Shown one piece after another: positions 1 through 26,617 of a stretch of 64,000 bases of DNA. Below the pieces are notes generated by a model. It was not told where the DNA came from, did not search any database, and saw nothing but the letters and a program-made list of their open reading frames with translations. The translations under genes were made by a program, and so were the position numbers. Positions within the stretch are counted from its first letter, which is position 1; the number at the start of each line of letters is the position of its first letter. Origin of the DNA: Berghia stephanieae (lineage: Eukaryota; Mollusca; Gastropoda; Nudibranchia; Aeolidiidae); the NCBI GenBank assembly GCA_034508935.3, contig CM067444.1, positions 77,451,389 to 77,515,388 of the forward strand, given 5' to 3'.

Positions 1-437
1 ACGAGAATTATTCGGAGCCTATTTTCAGAATAATTTAGTCTTATATTATTATTTCTGAAACTGTTAGATTTTATGTAAACATATTTTCAATACTGAAAGT
101 GTATTGCCTACAACTCAAACTACAAAAGTGGGAGACCTATATTGTGCGTAAATTTTTCCGGTCCCTAACGAAAATCACTAGCAACTTGTTATTGTTTACG
201 TTTGGGGCACCTAATTATACTGCTCTATTATGGTATTATAGTTAGGAATCGAAACGAAAATACTACGTTCAATCATGACTTCTGTGAATAAAAGTGATCA
301 AAGGGAAGCTACTAAGAAAAATCATACCGGAAATGATGTATTTTGGCCTGGTGACATGTAAACAAAGTTGGTCTTGGGTCCATTGAAAACAATTTTTATT
401 TATTTAATCGCATTTTGTGAGCTGACGTTAACCAAAG
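1..437. other. 5' flank / 5' UTR of the GTPase gene
   Basis: No gene, repeat family or TATA box that I can defend. The first exon of the GTPase gene begins within or before this stretch; where transcription starts cannot be told. Confidence 0.4.
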
Positions 438-14968
<14,531 letters not shown>

Positions 14969-15175
14969 TCAGAAAGTAGATACTCTTTGTCTCCAGTTCA
15001 CGTGCCAGTCACCACTGACCCAAGACACGTGATCACCAACAATGACCTACATAAGAAAGCAGTGGCTGTGGAAAAGAATCGTGCCAGAATGAAGCACGTG
15101 ATCCATGAATGTAACGAATGTTTGACTGCCATACAGACCTCTGTAAAACAGGTCAAAACAGCCTTTGTGTGGTAA
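14969..15175 (+). CDS. In-frame open extension after the TGA of the GTPase gene
   Basis: The last GTPase exon reads ..CLWRNLRR then TGA at 14966-14968. The same frame stays open for 68 more codons to a TAA at 15173-15175. The extension looks like protein (for example NDLHKKAVAVEKNRARMKHV), amphipathic and helical like the preceding tail. It may be the original C-terminus cut off by a nonsense change, an assembly error, a read-through extension, or a chance open 3' UTR. No splice site that removes the TGA while keeping phase was found. The bases after TGA are TCA, not the classic CTA read-through context, and no SECIS element was recognised. Confidence 0.45.
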   Translation, partial: SESRYSLSPVHVPVTTDPRHVITNNDLHKKAVAVEKNRARMKHVIHECNECLTAIQTSVKQVKTAFVW

Positions 15176-16300
15176 ACAGTGTCAGGAAATAACAGATTTG
15201 ATCCCATCAGCAATTAAGCATTTATCTTTTTTTATTTTGAGAGGGTATAATCATTTTACCATTGACAGGACAAAATTAAAATATGACCATTATTTATTTG
15301 AAATGCATGATATAAAATTGTTAAGAAAGTTTAAAATTACCACCTTAAAGTAGGCTTGAAAATGTTTAAAATAATGAATGTTTGTTTGAGATCTTAAGAA
15401 GCGCTGCATAAAGTATCAATGATATACCACAATGTCTTTATTCTATAATACCAATTTAAAAAGATAGAGAGAGAATTTAACAGTAGTTATTAACAGTATC
15501 TATTTGCATGCTTTGCAGTTGAGCACTCAACTGAACAACTACCAGGATCTCCAAGAATTGTTGTCAGCTAGACAAGAATTTAGAATACTTACGCTACCCG
15601 ACCCCCCCCCAAAAAAAAAAAAAAAAAACCCCACCCAAAACAACCTTGAATAATACAAATAATGACATTACGAACATCTCAGGCCTTGTACCCCCATAGA
15701 AAATTTTGGGAGGTTGTGGGGGGGGGGGGGGGGGGGGGTCTTATTCTGTTGTGGGGGTGTTTGTTGGTAATTGCTTGTCTCGATAAATACCCATAAACTC
15801 ATACTCATAAGCCATTCAGTCTGAAATATTGTGCAAAGATAATCTTATCACATCCAGTAAGTTTTAACTCGAGTTAAACATAAATGAAAATGTGTTTGAT
15901 TGCCCAGTTATATAATAATAAACAAAAGAGAGTTTAAAATGAAAATTGTCAAATATCAATCGGATTTTAAACTTTGATCTCATTAATGGGAATGATAATC
16001 TATTCCCTGTGTTAAAAGGTTGTAGTCGTAATGTTTTAGCGATTGGAGACAAGTGTTTCAACTTAACATTATTCACTTGAAAGAATCAATCAAGACTATC
16101 AACTCTTGCATATTTCATACTCTAAATGGTAATAATCAAGGAAATGGTTTTGTGACAGCATTATCGTTAACTTTATGATTGGGAGTGCTTTATCTTTTTT
16201 AACAGAACTACTCAATTTTATGATTCTACTGACGCGAATATGAGAATATATAATGTACAACATAAAGGTTTTAACGTTTCTGAAGTATAATCCTCATAAT
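15176..16300. other. Gene-free stretch after the GTPase gene
   Basis: Possible 3' UTR to about 15300 (an ATTAAA occurs near 15276). A C/A run lies at 15603-15632 and a G-run at 15719-15740. No coding signal. Confidence 0.4.
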
Positions 16301-16309
16301 ATTGTTGTT

Positions 16310-16313
16310 GTTA

Positions 16314-16366
<53 letters not shown>

Positions 16367-16404
16367 ATTACTATTATCACTGTTATTATTATTATTATTA
16401 TTAA

Positions 16405-16489
<85 letters not shown>

Positions 16490-16500
16490 TTCATTATTAT
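16310..16500. repeat. (ATT)n microsatellite
   Basis: About 190 bp of ATT units with a few interruptions, just upstream of the RTE-like LINE. Confidence 0.97.
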
Positions 16501-16624
16501 TGTCATCGCTTCCAAACGTAAATGTCTAGACTTATAATATTTAAATGTATTATAAATGTTACGGTAAAAAAGTTGGTCCCATGAAAAATGGATAAAATAA
16601 TGCGTTCTTTTTTTTAACCTAATA

Positions 16625-17275
16625 ATGTGAAAACAACAACACCTGCAATATAACGATTCACGGCGAGCAACTTACCAACGTAGAAAGTTTTAAATACCTA
16701 GGTTCAATAGTGACAACAGATGGAAGATGTAACCGAGACATACGAGCAAGAATAACTCAAGCCAAACAGGCCTTCATGGACCTGGGAAACATTTTGAAAA
16801 ACAAACAGATGTCGTTCGGGATTAGATTCCGAGTCTTGAAGTGCTACGTGTGGCCAATCTTGTTATATGGATGCGAAAGCTGGACTACAAATGCAGAAAC
16901 ACAAAAGAACATTGAAGCTTTTGAAATGTGGTGCTTGAGAAGGATGCAGAGAATATCGTATTCTGCACACAAAACGAACGAAGAAGTGCTAAAACAAACA
17001 TACCAACAAAGGAAACTAATGCCCTTAATAGCGGATCGACAACTATCCTTTTTCGGACACATAGTAAGGAAAGATAAGAATGAATATCTGGCAAGTTGTG
17101 GAAAAATACCTGGTAAACGCGCCCGGGGGAGACAAAGAAAAACACTCATAGACCAACTGAAGGGCTTCACCAACCTAACAATCCAAGAGCTGTTTGAAAA
17201 AGCAAGAGACAGGGAGGAATGGAGAGAGATAATTCATGCAGTATCCGAAGCCTGGACCAGGCATGGAACCTAGAA
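16625..17275 (+). mobile_element. RTE/BovB-like LINE, 5'-truncated 3' end
   Basis: Open frame on the + strand reading ..ESFKYLGSIVTTDGRC, then VLKCYVWPILLYGCESWT, FEMWCLRRMQRISY, GHIVRKDKNEY, GKRARGRQRKT and DREEWREIIHAVSEAWTRHG to a stop at about 17273. The block GHI.R..GK..GRQR..DRE.WR is the C-terminus of RTE/BovB-type reverse transcriptases. The polymerase core is missing. The frame that survives is unbroken, so the copy is fairly young. Confidence 0.8.
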
Positions 17276-17368
17276 GAAGAAGAATGTGAAATAATGGAAT
17301 ATGCATTCATGTATCCAGAAGAACCCGTTGAATGGCTTGTTTTGTTTCTTAAATACATTATAATTTCC

Positions 17369-17370
<2 letters not shown>

Positions 17371-17427
<57 letters not shown>

Positions 17428-17475
17428 TATTATTATCATCATTATTTTTATTATTATTATTATTATTATTAATAT
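17371..17475. repeat. (ATT)n microsatellite
   Basis: About 100 bp of ATT units about 95 bp downstream of the RTE-like LINE. Confidence 0.97.
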
Positions 17476-17699
17476 TGCAGTGCTCCTCAGTTACAACGAA
17501 GTCGATGGTACTTGAAGTCATCTTCGTTATAACCGAGGTGTCACTTTTGCCATTTATATACCTACATTGAATATATAGACCTTGTAAGTACTATTCTTAA
17601 AGTTGGTAAAAATAAATATTTACTGTCCTTGCCACATTGTGCCACAATACTACGGAACTCGGAAGACTGACCCTCAACCCCTTATTGATGCTATGAATT

Positions 17700-17880
17700 T
17701 AGTTTTAAAAACTCATATCATCCGCCAGCTGGAATTAATATATCGAACACACAAAACTATGTGTAACCTTAAATGTTAAAGTCTGATTAATACAATTTAG
17801 TGAAGAACTACTCATAAAAATTGCCAGCTAAAAACAAAAACAAAGAGCTGAATGACGTCAATTTGGTTACTTCTATAGAC
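17700..17880. mobile_element. MITE family M, copy 2 (left end lost or decayed)
   Basis: Shares CACAAAACTATGTGTAACCTT, GTTAAAGTCTGATTAATAC and GAATGACGTCAATTTGG with copy 1. The right end decays to TTCTATAGAC; the left terminus is no longer clear. Confidence 0.65.
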
Positions 17881-17933
17881 TCACGGCTATTGTCTCAGAA
17901 ATGCAATCTTCTCACTCCACGAATTCCATCATT

Positions 17934-18460
17934 CTGGGTGGGGTTCCTGACCTCCCATAGTGGGCAGGGAGGTACTGACTGTGTCTTCTATCCCCCTATA
18001 TCTGTGTTTTAACTTGCTTTCTGTCTTGGAATTTACTTGGTTTTGTCCTTGCCCTGGTGGATACCCTAGCTGGGAGGGAAACAGTCAAATGTATAGTTAG
18101 TTTTGGGAGACGATATTAATTTCCTTGTAAATCATCTTTCTGTTATGCACTGTATTATTTTTTATTTACATATTATATATGATTTTAAAACATTTGAATG
18201 TATTCCTCTTAGTGGGGACCTGTGCTTGTGTCTGAATGAGACTTTAAGGTGATCTGAAACTCAGTACTTTGATAGTGTGCTCTTGGAATCTACATATGTT
18301 TCCTATTTGAACCAATTCCTCTTTGTCTTTCCTTTTCTTGGGTGCTTTAATTGTAATTCTAGAACTTTTTACTATCCAATTTTCTTCCTTTTTACTGGCG
18401 CTGATATAATCTTAATGTGTTGCAAGCGCCGTAAAACCCTTAAAAACAAAACAAACAAAC
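17934..18460 (+). mobile_element. SINE-like family C, copy 1
   Basis: About 520 bp. It starts CTGGGTGGGGTTCCTGACC and ends in a hairpin-bearing tail (GGCGC..GCGCC) followed by GTAAAACCC and an A-rich (AAAC)n run. The central landmark TTGGGAGA..GATATTAATTTCC is shared by all copies. Confidence 0.85.
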
Positions 18461-18640
18461 ATCATTCTTCACACTTCGCCTTGCAATATGCATACACACC
18501 CAACACACATCCACTCAAAGAGAGACAAAATCATCTCAGTTTGATGTGACTACGAGTGTCCAAGCTGTCGATGGCACTGAGTCACAACTCGCTTGCAATA
18601 CACATGCCCATACACAATGCCCCAATCCCTAGCACATATG

Positions 18641-19166
18641 AGTGGGGTTTCCGACCTCCCATAGTGGGTAGGGAGTAATTGCTGTGTCTTCTATACCCCT
18701 GTAAATGTTTTCCAATTGCTTTCTGTCTTTGTCTTGGAATGAGATTGCTTACTTTTGTCCTGACCCTGGCTGGAGTCCTTGGCTTGGAGGGAAACCGTCG
18801 AAAATGTGGTTATAGTTTTGGGAGATGATATTTTTTTCTTGTTAATCGTCTCTGTCATGTAATGTTATTTTATCTTATTTTTACATATGATTTGTAAACA
18901 TTTGAATGTATTCCTCTTCTTAGTGGGATCTTGTGCTGGTGTATGGGTGAGACTGAGGTGATCTCAAACTAAGTACACTGATAGTATGCTCTTGGAATCT
19001 ACATCTGTTCCCTATTTGAACCATTCCCCTTTGTCTTACTTTTCCTATCCTCTTAATTGTACATCTAGAATGTTTTTACTTTCCAATTTTCTTCATTTTT
19101 ACTGGCACTGATATGACCTAAATGTGTTGCATGCGCCGTAAAACCATTTAATAAACAAAACAAATA
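18641..19166 (+). mobile_element. SINE-like family C, copy 2
   Basis: Same layout as copy 1 and in the same orientation. CTAGCAC occurs just before the head (about 18630) and just after the tail (about 19171), a possible target duplication. Confidence 0.8.
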
Positions 19167-19446
19167 ATCTCTAGCACTGAAATGTAATGTTTAATGACAT
19201 GAGAGTGGCCTACCAGACAGTGGCACTGTGTAGTAATAAAGCCTACTGAGTTGGAAAGCGATGCAATGTTTTTAAAAATCCCAGTCTTGTCTTCAATTGA
19301 CATGCTCTTCACAGTTTCGATTACTTCATTGTTGCCAAGATGTTTAGTGATGCGAGGTGGCTTGAGTAATGCCAAATAGAGGGGAAAAAAACTGGGAATT
19401 TAAAAAGTTTTTGTTGAATCCGAGGTTGCCGTATCCTAGGCGCACG

Positions 19447-19486
<40 letters not shown>

Positions 19487-19744
19487 CATTATTATTATTA
19501 TCATTTTCTGTAGAGTCAAGCTAAATTTTGTTCATCTCAAACATTCATAACAAGTTCCCGATGACTTTTATGTTTTTGTCACAATATGGGAATGCTTCTC
19601 TCAAGTATGTCTGACAAAATACTCCTGTGTTGTCAAAGCCTCTATATTGATGTTTTTTATCTTAAAAATCAAAGTTTGATTTTTTAAAATAAATCGCCTT
19701 TCTAAATGACCATCAATTTATTTTACACTACAGATAATAAGGCA
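19167..19744. other. Gene-free stretch with (ATT)n at 19449-19503
   Basis: Apart from the ATT tract no family or coding sequence was recognised. Confidence 0.5.
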
Positions 19745-19990
19745 CATCAAGGTGCTGGCTCAGCTATTTAGTCAGTCTTCCATGATGAGAAGTTTGCAGG
19801 TTTGAGCCCAGTTGGAACACTGGATTTTATTTACATGGCTTGTAAACTTATGCAGTCTTCTGGTAGATGGGATATTAAAAGCAAAGTGCCACTATGGGAT
19901 ATGAAAGCAAAGTGCTACTTTTCAAACCGCCTGTTGAAGACGATAAATTAAAAAGCTGGCACTGATGATAACAATTTGAAATTATATGTT
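19745..19990 (+). mobile_element. tRNA-derived SINE family D
   Basis: tRNA-like head: A-box-like TGGCTCAGCTATTTAGTCAG and B box GCAGGTTTGAGCCCAG, followed by a non-tRNA body with two near-repeats of AAAGCAAAGTGC. A single copy was seen in the window. Confidence 0.55.
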
Positions 19991-20795
19991 TAAAATAGTG
20001 CCCCTAAAAGCAGAGAGAAAAATGCCAGAATTTTTTATTTTTTAATCGGACTGTCTCGTAGTCAACTGATTTTTTCTTGTATATTACTCTCTGCTTTGCC
20101 TGGCATGGTCATTCATATAACTTTTCAGACTTTTATAGAAGGTGAACAGTGAACAAAAAAACTTTGAGCATGAGGCAGATCCAGCACATTAACTAAATTT
20201 TATACATATGTCTTATGCTTTTATTATGAATTATGGTTTATACAACTAATAGATATTTGATCTTTTAATAATTTCTTTTTTTTTAAAAATCAATATTTAA
20301 TACAATAAATACTTCATGGAAACTGCAATTTTATTATTATTATTATCGTATCCGTCCAAGCAACCAAATTTAGGATGTCATTTATTGTAAATAATATACA
20401 TTTGCATCTGTGATAAATTTACACATGATACCATTTTCTTAACAGTTCAAATATTTTTATTTTTTTAAAAAGTAAATTTAATTCTTAATCATTAATCAAT
20501 ATTTTAAACTTGTGATGTTGTATTGAAATATAATAGCTTCCCAAACGAGCTAAATACTTAACACGGAACATTTCAGGTTCAAAACCCTTCTTCAGTCAAC
20601 AACACTTTTATTATTTAAATGTTTTTAACTTTTCTTTCATATTCATAAAACTTGACTTAATTACAATTTCTGTGATTAATAAACTTTTCAAAAATTTAAT
20701 AAAAGCATTTAATATAGTTCATTTTTTAATCTGTTTCATACTTCTTATTGCCAGTCTTCTATCACTATCACCCTCTATCAATTAATACATATATA
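19991..20795. other. Gene-free stretch; PLE-terminus-like motif at 20530-20615
   Basis: On the - strand 20530-20615 carries CTGAAGA, a GGTTTTGAACC stem, then GAAA, and later AGCTATTATATTTC. This matches the arms of the fold-back element at 5440-5830. Both hammerhead boxes are present but helix I does not pair clearly. The rest is AT-rich and unrecognised. Confidence 0.5.
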
Positions 20796-20988
20796 CAGGG
20801 TTGCCAATTCAGGAGGGAAAAAGTTACTGAACTTTTACACGAACACATTAAATGATCCATTTCTGAGTGCTGAACTCCATTAAAATACTTTTGTTCTTGC
20901 TTTTTTTCGTTTAGTAGGTGATTGGAAAATATACTGAGGGTTTATAATATACTGAATTCCGTAAATATATGGAAAATTGGCAACCTTG
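20796..20988. mobile_element. hAT-type MITE
   Basis: Inverted ends CAGGGTTGCCAATTC and AAATTGGCAACCTTG. An 8-bp flank CATATATA on the left and CATATATG on the right fits the 8-bp target duplication of hAT elements. No coding capacity. Confidence 0.75.
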
Positions 20989-21046
20989 CATATATGACTC
21001 GTTGCCAAATAAGGATGGGAGAAATATGTCAGTGTGTTGGACAATA

Positions 21047-22432
21047 CAGTGCACCCCTTGGATAACGACATCGCCCAGGACTGGAAAATTATGTCGTTAT
21101 ACAGGGGTGTCATTATTCCAGGGTTTTCAAAATGGCAGAAAAGGGGGCATGGTGAGACCTGTGAAAATAAAAGTGTGATGCGCGGACCAGTGCCTGAGAG
21201 ATGGCACGTCTCAACAACGTTAGAATGTGTATACCAGGGTATACAAGTTACGCTTTCACTCTCCATTGATCGTAAACTGTGCTTGAACACCATTTAACAA
21301 AACTAAAAATAATTTTTAAAAATTCAAGTGCCAATGTGATGATACTTCACACGACCACAAATGTACACATCTTTTTTTTTTATTTTAATTAAAATCAAAC
21401 CCATGCTGGTGAGTTTTGAATACCGTAATTTTTATTTAAGTGCAGCAAAATGTACAAGCACTTAAAAATTAGCAGATCTACATCTTGTGATATTTCAACA
21501 AAGAGAAAAACAATACATAACAAACACCCCAAAATCCCAGTCAGATTTTTTATTAATGTCGCATGTTTTTCTGGGTTTTTTTCAGCCGCCCCTCTATCAA
21601 AAGTTGTAAAATATCAATTTGTCTTAACTGAATATAGATTTTGGGTCGTATTGATGCCATATCAAAAAAGTTTTCTTCTTTAAGACCTATAAAAAACTAC
21701 TTTAAAAACACTGTCATAAAATTAGAGATTTTACACTGTTAAATATGTAAACAAGTTAAGCGATGAATTTATCGTTTTTCAAAAAAATCTCGTGCTGACA
21801 CGGTAGTTCCGGCTAGTGATTAAAACTCACCATTTAATTTTGAAATCCCCCACTCAAAACGAACCATCATCTTTACTCTTTCTTCCCCTCCACCATCCGA
21901 CTTTGGAACTCCCTACCAACCAATTGTAAACAAGCCCTTTCGACTGATGACTTCAAAAAATCGCTCCCTGCTTCCCTCTAAAACCCCTGTTACTGAAAAG
22001 ACCATACAATCTTCAGCCTGAAGCTTTGGCGTTAATGATTAATTTCAATTCGCTTTAACTGTTATAAACTTACCGCTTATGTAGTTTGCATTAAATTTTG
22101 AATTTATTTTTTATGGCATATTAAAATCATGTCGCAATTACCAAAGGCTGATATGAAATATCTCTAGCTGTAAATCATTTGAAATAACTCAATATTATCA
22201 AATTGACAATGAATGTGATTATATAACTATGAAAAATGTCTCTGCGTGAATTGTTCACAAAGCCTTTAAAGGTTTTAAAAACATGTAAGGCTCTTAACTC
22301 TCTCCTTACGGACCATTTTCAGGAAAACTTGATTTTTTTTTACACTGAAACAATAATAACATATAGCTAAAAAAAAAAAAACTGGACTAGAGGTCAATGG
22401 CCAGGGGTTGTCGTTATCCCGATGTTGCACTG
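21047..22432. mobile_element. pogo/Tigger-like non-autonomous element
   Basis: Flanked by TA on both sides. Inverted ends begin CAGTGCA and share GGATAACGACA. About 1.4 kb. No pogo transposase was recognised inside, so it looks non-autonomous or gutted. A LINE 3' fragment (about 21830-22000) lies within it. Confidence 0.65.
21830..22000 (+). mobile_element. LINE 3'-end fragment
   Basis: The + strand reads SFFPSTIRLWNSLPTNCKQ then ALSTDDFKKSLPASL and a stop. This is the WN.LP..FK..L motif that closes many CR1/Jockey-group reverse transcriptases. Only the last ~60 codons remain. Confidence 0.65.
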
Positions 22433-22734
22433 TACATAATTTAGCCAAGTATGGAGAAGTCATATCTATGTGCGAACAATAGTTGTAGAAAATTATTTTA
22501 ATCAAAATTTATCAAGTAGTAATCAAAACTCAAAATATTGCAGAATTGAGAATAAAAGTTCAATTGATCACACAGTATGGACAGCCATTTGTGGAAATTC
22601 GTAAAAATAACTGACTCATGATCTTCGCGATCGATTCAAGACAGAACAAAATGAATATGCTTAAATTTTTCAGTGTCTAAAATTGTTATAAATATAAATC
22701 ACCAAATATTTAGTTGTTTTATTACCAGAAAAGT

Positions 22735-22990
22735 CGTCCTTGAGAGCAAATAGGTCCATGGAGCCAGAGTTTAAACCAGTTTCTATAGCGTGAAAAGGAC
22801 AAAAGCAATAGCTTGCTATCCTTTGGATAGGATGCTAGTCTATCACAAATTACTTCCCACCAAATGTAACAGACCCAGCTACCCAATCACTGTTGGGTGT
22901 CATAAGAAAGATTTCGACTGCACCTAGGATAAATTACAGTCCCTTTGCGTGTGAAATGCATGCTCTACCAACTGAGCTATTGGGGGCCCC
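22735..22990 (-). mobile_element. tRNA-derived SINE family B, copy 2
   Basis: On the - strand: head CCAATAGCTCAGTTGGTAGA (A box), then the family body AGACTAGCATCCTATCCAA and TAGCAAGCTATTGC-type. The tRNA-like head is well kept but the acceptor stem is not, so it is not a tRNA gene. Confidence 0.75.
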
Positions 22991-23195
22991 CCTTTATTAC
23001 CAGAATCATATATAATTTTATTTGTTGGATAGATTCAAGTAAGAGAAGTAGCACATTATCACTACAACCTACTTGACAACTTATGTTTAAGTCTTGTCTT
23101 TAAAATTGCATTCCATTTTCATTTGCTGTTTTTAAAAATTGTCTTTATTGTTTAATTGACCAGTGTCTACCACAGACCGTCCTGTTATCTATGGT

Positions 23196-23298
23196 GCTAA
23201 TTGATGACATTGGTGTTTACAGCTGCTAATTGATGACATTGGTGTCTACAGCTGCTAATTGATGACATTGGTGTCTACAGCTGCTAATTGATGACATT
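23196..23298. repeat. 29-bp tandem repeat, ~3.5 copies
   Basis: Units starting GCTAATTGATGACATTGG at 23196, 23225, 23254 and a partial one at 23283, nearly identical, ending in an A-run. Confidence 0.95.
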
Positions 23299-23574
23299 AA
23301 AAAAAAAAAAACATTTTTGGGGGCAGGTTTTGTCATATTAACTTATTTCATTTCATAACTATTGTTACCTATCCATTCAAACATTCAGAGTTTGTTGTTC
23401 ATTTATTATCAACAGATTTATCCTTTTTATAAAATGTACTTAAGTACTAGTCTAGAATGTAGTTCATTTGGGTCATTGTTGAGCGAATGATAGCCTTAAT
23501 TTCGCTTATTTGGCAACGAGTCATATACACTCATGATGGCGGTCAATGGCTCTCATCGTGGCTGATGACGATAA

Positions 23575-24580
23575 TGATAATGATAATGACGAAGATATGA
23601 TAGTGATTGTAGTAGTAGTGGTGGTTGTTGTTGTAGTAGTGATGGTAGGGATGGTGATGTGGTGTTGTAGTAGTGGTGGTAGTAATGATGATTGTTTGTT
23701 TTGTTTTTAAGGGTTTTACGGCGCTTGCAACACATTTAGGTTATATCAGCGCCAGTAAAAAGGAAGAAAATGGGATAGTAAAAAGTTTTAGAATTACAAT
23801 TAAAGCATCCAAGAAAAAGTAAGACAAAGGGGAACTGGGAACAAATAGGGATCAGATGTAGATTCCAAGAGCATACCATCAATGTACTTAGTTTGAGACC
23901 GCCAATAAGTCTCATCAGGACACAAGCACGGCCCCCAGTAAGAGAAATACACTCAAATGCTCACATTATAAATTATAACAAATATAATAATACATAACAG
24001 AGAGATGATTTACAAGGAAAAAAATATCATCTCCCAAAACAATAACTATGCATTTGACTGTTTCCCTCCCAGCCAGGACCCCGACCAGGGTCAGGACAAA
24101 ACCAAGTAATCGCATTCCAAGACAAAGACAGAATGCAAGTTGGAAAACAGATATAGGGGGATAGAAGACACAATATGTACCTCCCTGCCCACAGTAATGA
24201 TGATGATTTGGTGGTTGTGGAGGTTGTAGTAATAGTGGTGGTCGTGACGTTGACGATGAATTGATGGTGGCTGTGGTGTTAGTGATGATGAGGTGGTGGT
24301 GGTAGTAATAGTAATGATGATGATGTGGTGTGGTTGTAGTAGTGGTGGTAGTGATAATGATGTGCTGGTAGTGTTGCTGATAGTGACGATGATGATCTGG
24401 TGGTGATTGTTTTAGAAGTGGATTTTTGTGATGATGTAGTGTAAGTGGTGGCTGTGGTTGTGGTGGTATTGATGGGGATGAGATACTGGTTGTTGTATTC
24501 ATGTTGGTAGTGGTGATGATGGTGTTGTGGTTGTAATAAACGTTACAGTGATGATGATGCAGTGGTGGTTGTACTGATGA
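23575..24580 (-). repeat. CCACCATCA-type minisatellite, interrupted by a SINE
   Basis: Imperfect units on the - strand of the kind CACTACTACAACCACCAC and ATCATCATC. A SINE family C copy (23694-24192) sits inside. The same motif in the opposite orientation fills 35530-37240. Open frames across it are repeat artefacts. Confidence 0.85.
23694..24192 (-). mobile_element. SINE-like family C, copy 3
   Basis: Inserted in the minisatellite. AGTAATGATGAT flanks both sides (23681 on and 24193 on), a 12-bp target duplication as expected for retroposition. Confidence 0.85.
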
Positions 24581-25440
24581 TGTGTTTATGGTAATGGTGA
24601 TCTCGCAAAATTTAAGTTTTCAAAAAGTCCTTAAGTTTAAGGAGGCCGCAAGAACCCTGAGGCATTCCTCTGCCTCTTTTTTCTCATTCTCACGCATTCC
24701 TCGGACCAATGTCAATATCCTAAATTTATACATTTCTCTTTTTCTTTGTACAAGTTTCATATATTCCTCATTTTCACGGATTCTTCATCTGAACTATTTT
24801 GTACAAGCAATGATGATGGATACATGTCGAACTATCCTTTTATTTGTTTGTCTAAAATTTTACTTTCCTTTCTTCACTACATTTAATATTTCACTTGTAT
24901 AGTCAAGATGGCAGATGAAAGAGAATGTGTTGCCCTAATCTTATAGCTTCACATTCATATGGAATTGTCACTACATCCATATCTCGTTAAGAGGCCAAAT
25001 GGACCAAGTACACATGAAAACTGTTCCACAACAATACACAACATATTATACAATTTTTATCAACACAGCATGCCTCGTCAAAAGCAAATCATCCACTGCT
25101 CTCATTAATCATTTACTGCGCACTGACTGGCAAATGGCTCAAGTGTATCATATTACATACCAACCTAAAGAGTAATGATACTCAATGCCATTGTTTATTA
25201 ACCGACTTTTTTGTTCATTCAAAGACCAGAAATGACTCCTTTCTTTCCTTTGAGTGAGAATATTCATGCGTTTGATTACTTGAAAACAAAACAAATCATA
25301 ATACCTTCGCTGAAGCTCTGAACTCATTCCAATTAACCAGCATGCATACCAATTATCCAGTATATATTATATAGAAAAAATTCTGTCACAAACGGATCTT
25401 TTTAATTAAGCAGCTGTTCCAATAAATGGTTCCAAATATG
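24581..25440. other. Gene-free stretch
   Basis: No family recognised. An open frame at 24582-24902 has no coding character. Confidence 0.4.
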
Positions 25441-25682
25441 TTTTGTTTTTGAGGGTTTTACGGCGCTTGAAACACATTAAGGTCATATCAGTGCCAGTAA
25501 AAAGGAAGAAAGTAAAAAGTTCAACAAACAATTAAAGCACCCAAAAAAAAAGTAAGACAAAGAGGAATTGATTCAAATAGGAAACAGATGTAGATTCCAG
25601 CGAGCACACTATCAATGTACTTAGTTTCAGATCATCTAAAAGTCTCATCCAGACACAAGCACAGGTCTCCACTACTATTATA

Positions 25683-26617
25683 CAGTCCAGTCCGGATAAT
25701 AGCAACTCGGTTAATCACAACATTTCTCAAGAAACGGAATTAAATTTATATAAAAGTCACTGGTTAATTGCAACAAACATCAGTTAATCGCAACAAAATT
25801 TTGCCCTCAAAAAGTAACTTCAAGAAATCAAACAAAATATGATTTCATCGTGGAAGAAATCGTGACATGTTGAAAAATCGAGGTTTAATGCTACAGTAGT
25901 GTGTCATCACTCTATTAGAGACAAAAGAGGCGGGGCTTTGCAGTATGGATTTGTGATGTCATCTGTGGCCATTTAATAGGAGGCGAGGGGCTGGGCATAG
26001 TCTTCACAACAGGTAGACAATAACAGTTGTAAAAAGAGACTGAGAGACCTTTGTTTTGGGATTGACAACTGTGCATTGTGACCAACGAGTTTGGTAAGAG
26101 CTTCTTGTCTCTCTCCACGGCTAATCTCTTTGAGTCTTACAAATGTTGAGAACAAAAGTGTGAAAGTGAATCAAATCTGAATAAGATGTCGACTTGAATC
26201 AAAGCTGCTTTTGCTTGACAAAAACTATGCTGGGCTGACATATGGTTTTTATTTCAATCATATTGCTCAGTCTGTGGTGGACTAAGAACAATGTTTACAA
26301 CAACTAGGTTGAGTTTACCATATATAGATAGTATGCGCTTGGCTAAGAAGCTCATAACATTGCCATCCGGAAGTAAAACGGACCAACACACAAAACTGTG
26401 TGTATCTATGAACGTTTATAGTCAGGTTAATACAGTTCAGTGAGCATTACTCATAAACGTGGATGGCAAAAATCAATAACAAAGACCTCAGTGAGTGATG
26501 TCATCTTCGAACTATCTATATCTGTAAAATGTTGCAATAGTGGACAGGAAACTCAACTTCGGTTAATTGCAACATTTTCGCTGATCCCAAGGTGTTGTGA
26601 TTATCAGGAGTGGACTG
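25683..26617. mobile_element. pogo/Tigger-like MITE inside SINE C copy 4
   Basis: TA at each border. Inverted ends: CAGTCCAGTCCGGATAATAG on the left and, read inward from the right, CAGTCCACTCCTGATAATCA; both continue with GCAAC/CACAAC-type runs. No complete transposase was seen. It contains MITE M copy 3. Confidence 0.8.
26324..26520. mobile_element. MITE family M, copy 3
   Basis: Ends TATAGATAGT and ACTATCTATA. Interior matches copy 1 (CCATCCGGAAGTAAAACGG, GAACGTTTATAGTCAGG). Nested inside the pogo-like element. Confidence 0.8.

Noticed and set aside
23966-24502. 178-codon frame rich in His, Pro and Thr on the - strand
   Set aside because: Runs from SINE C into the minisatellite; composition is repeat-driven.
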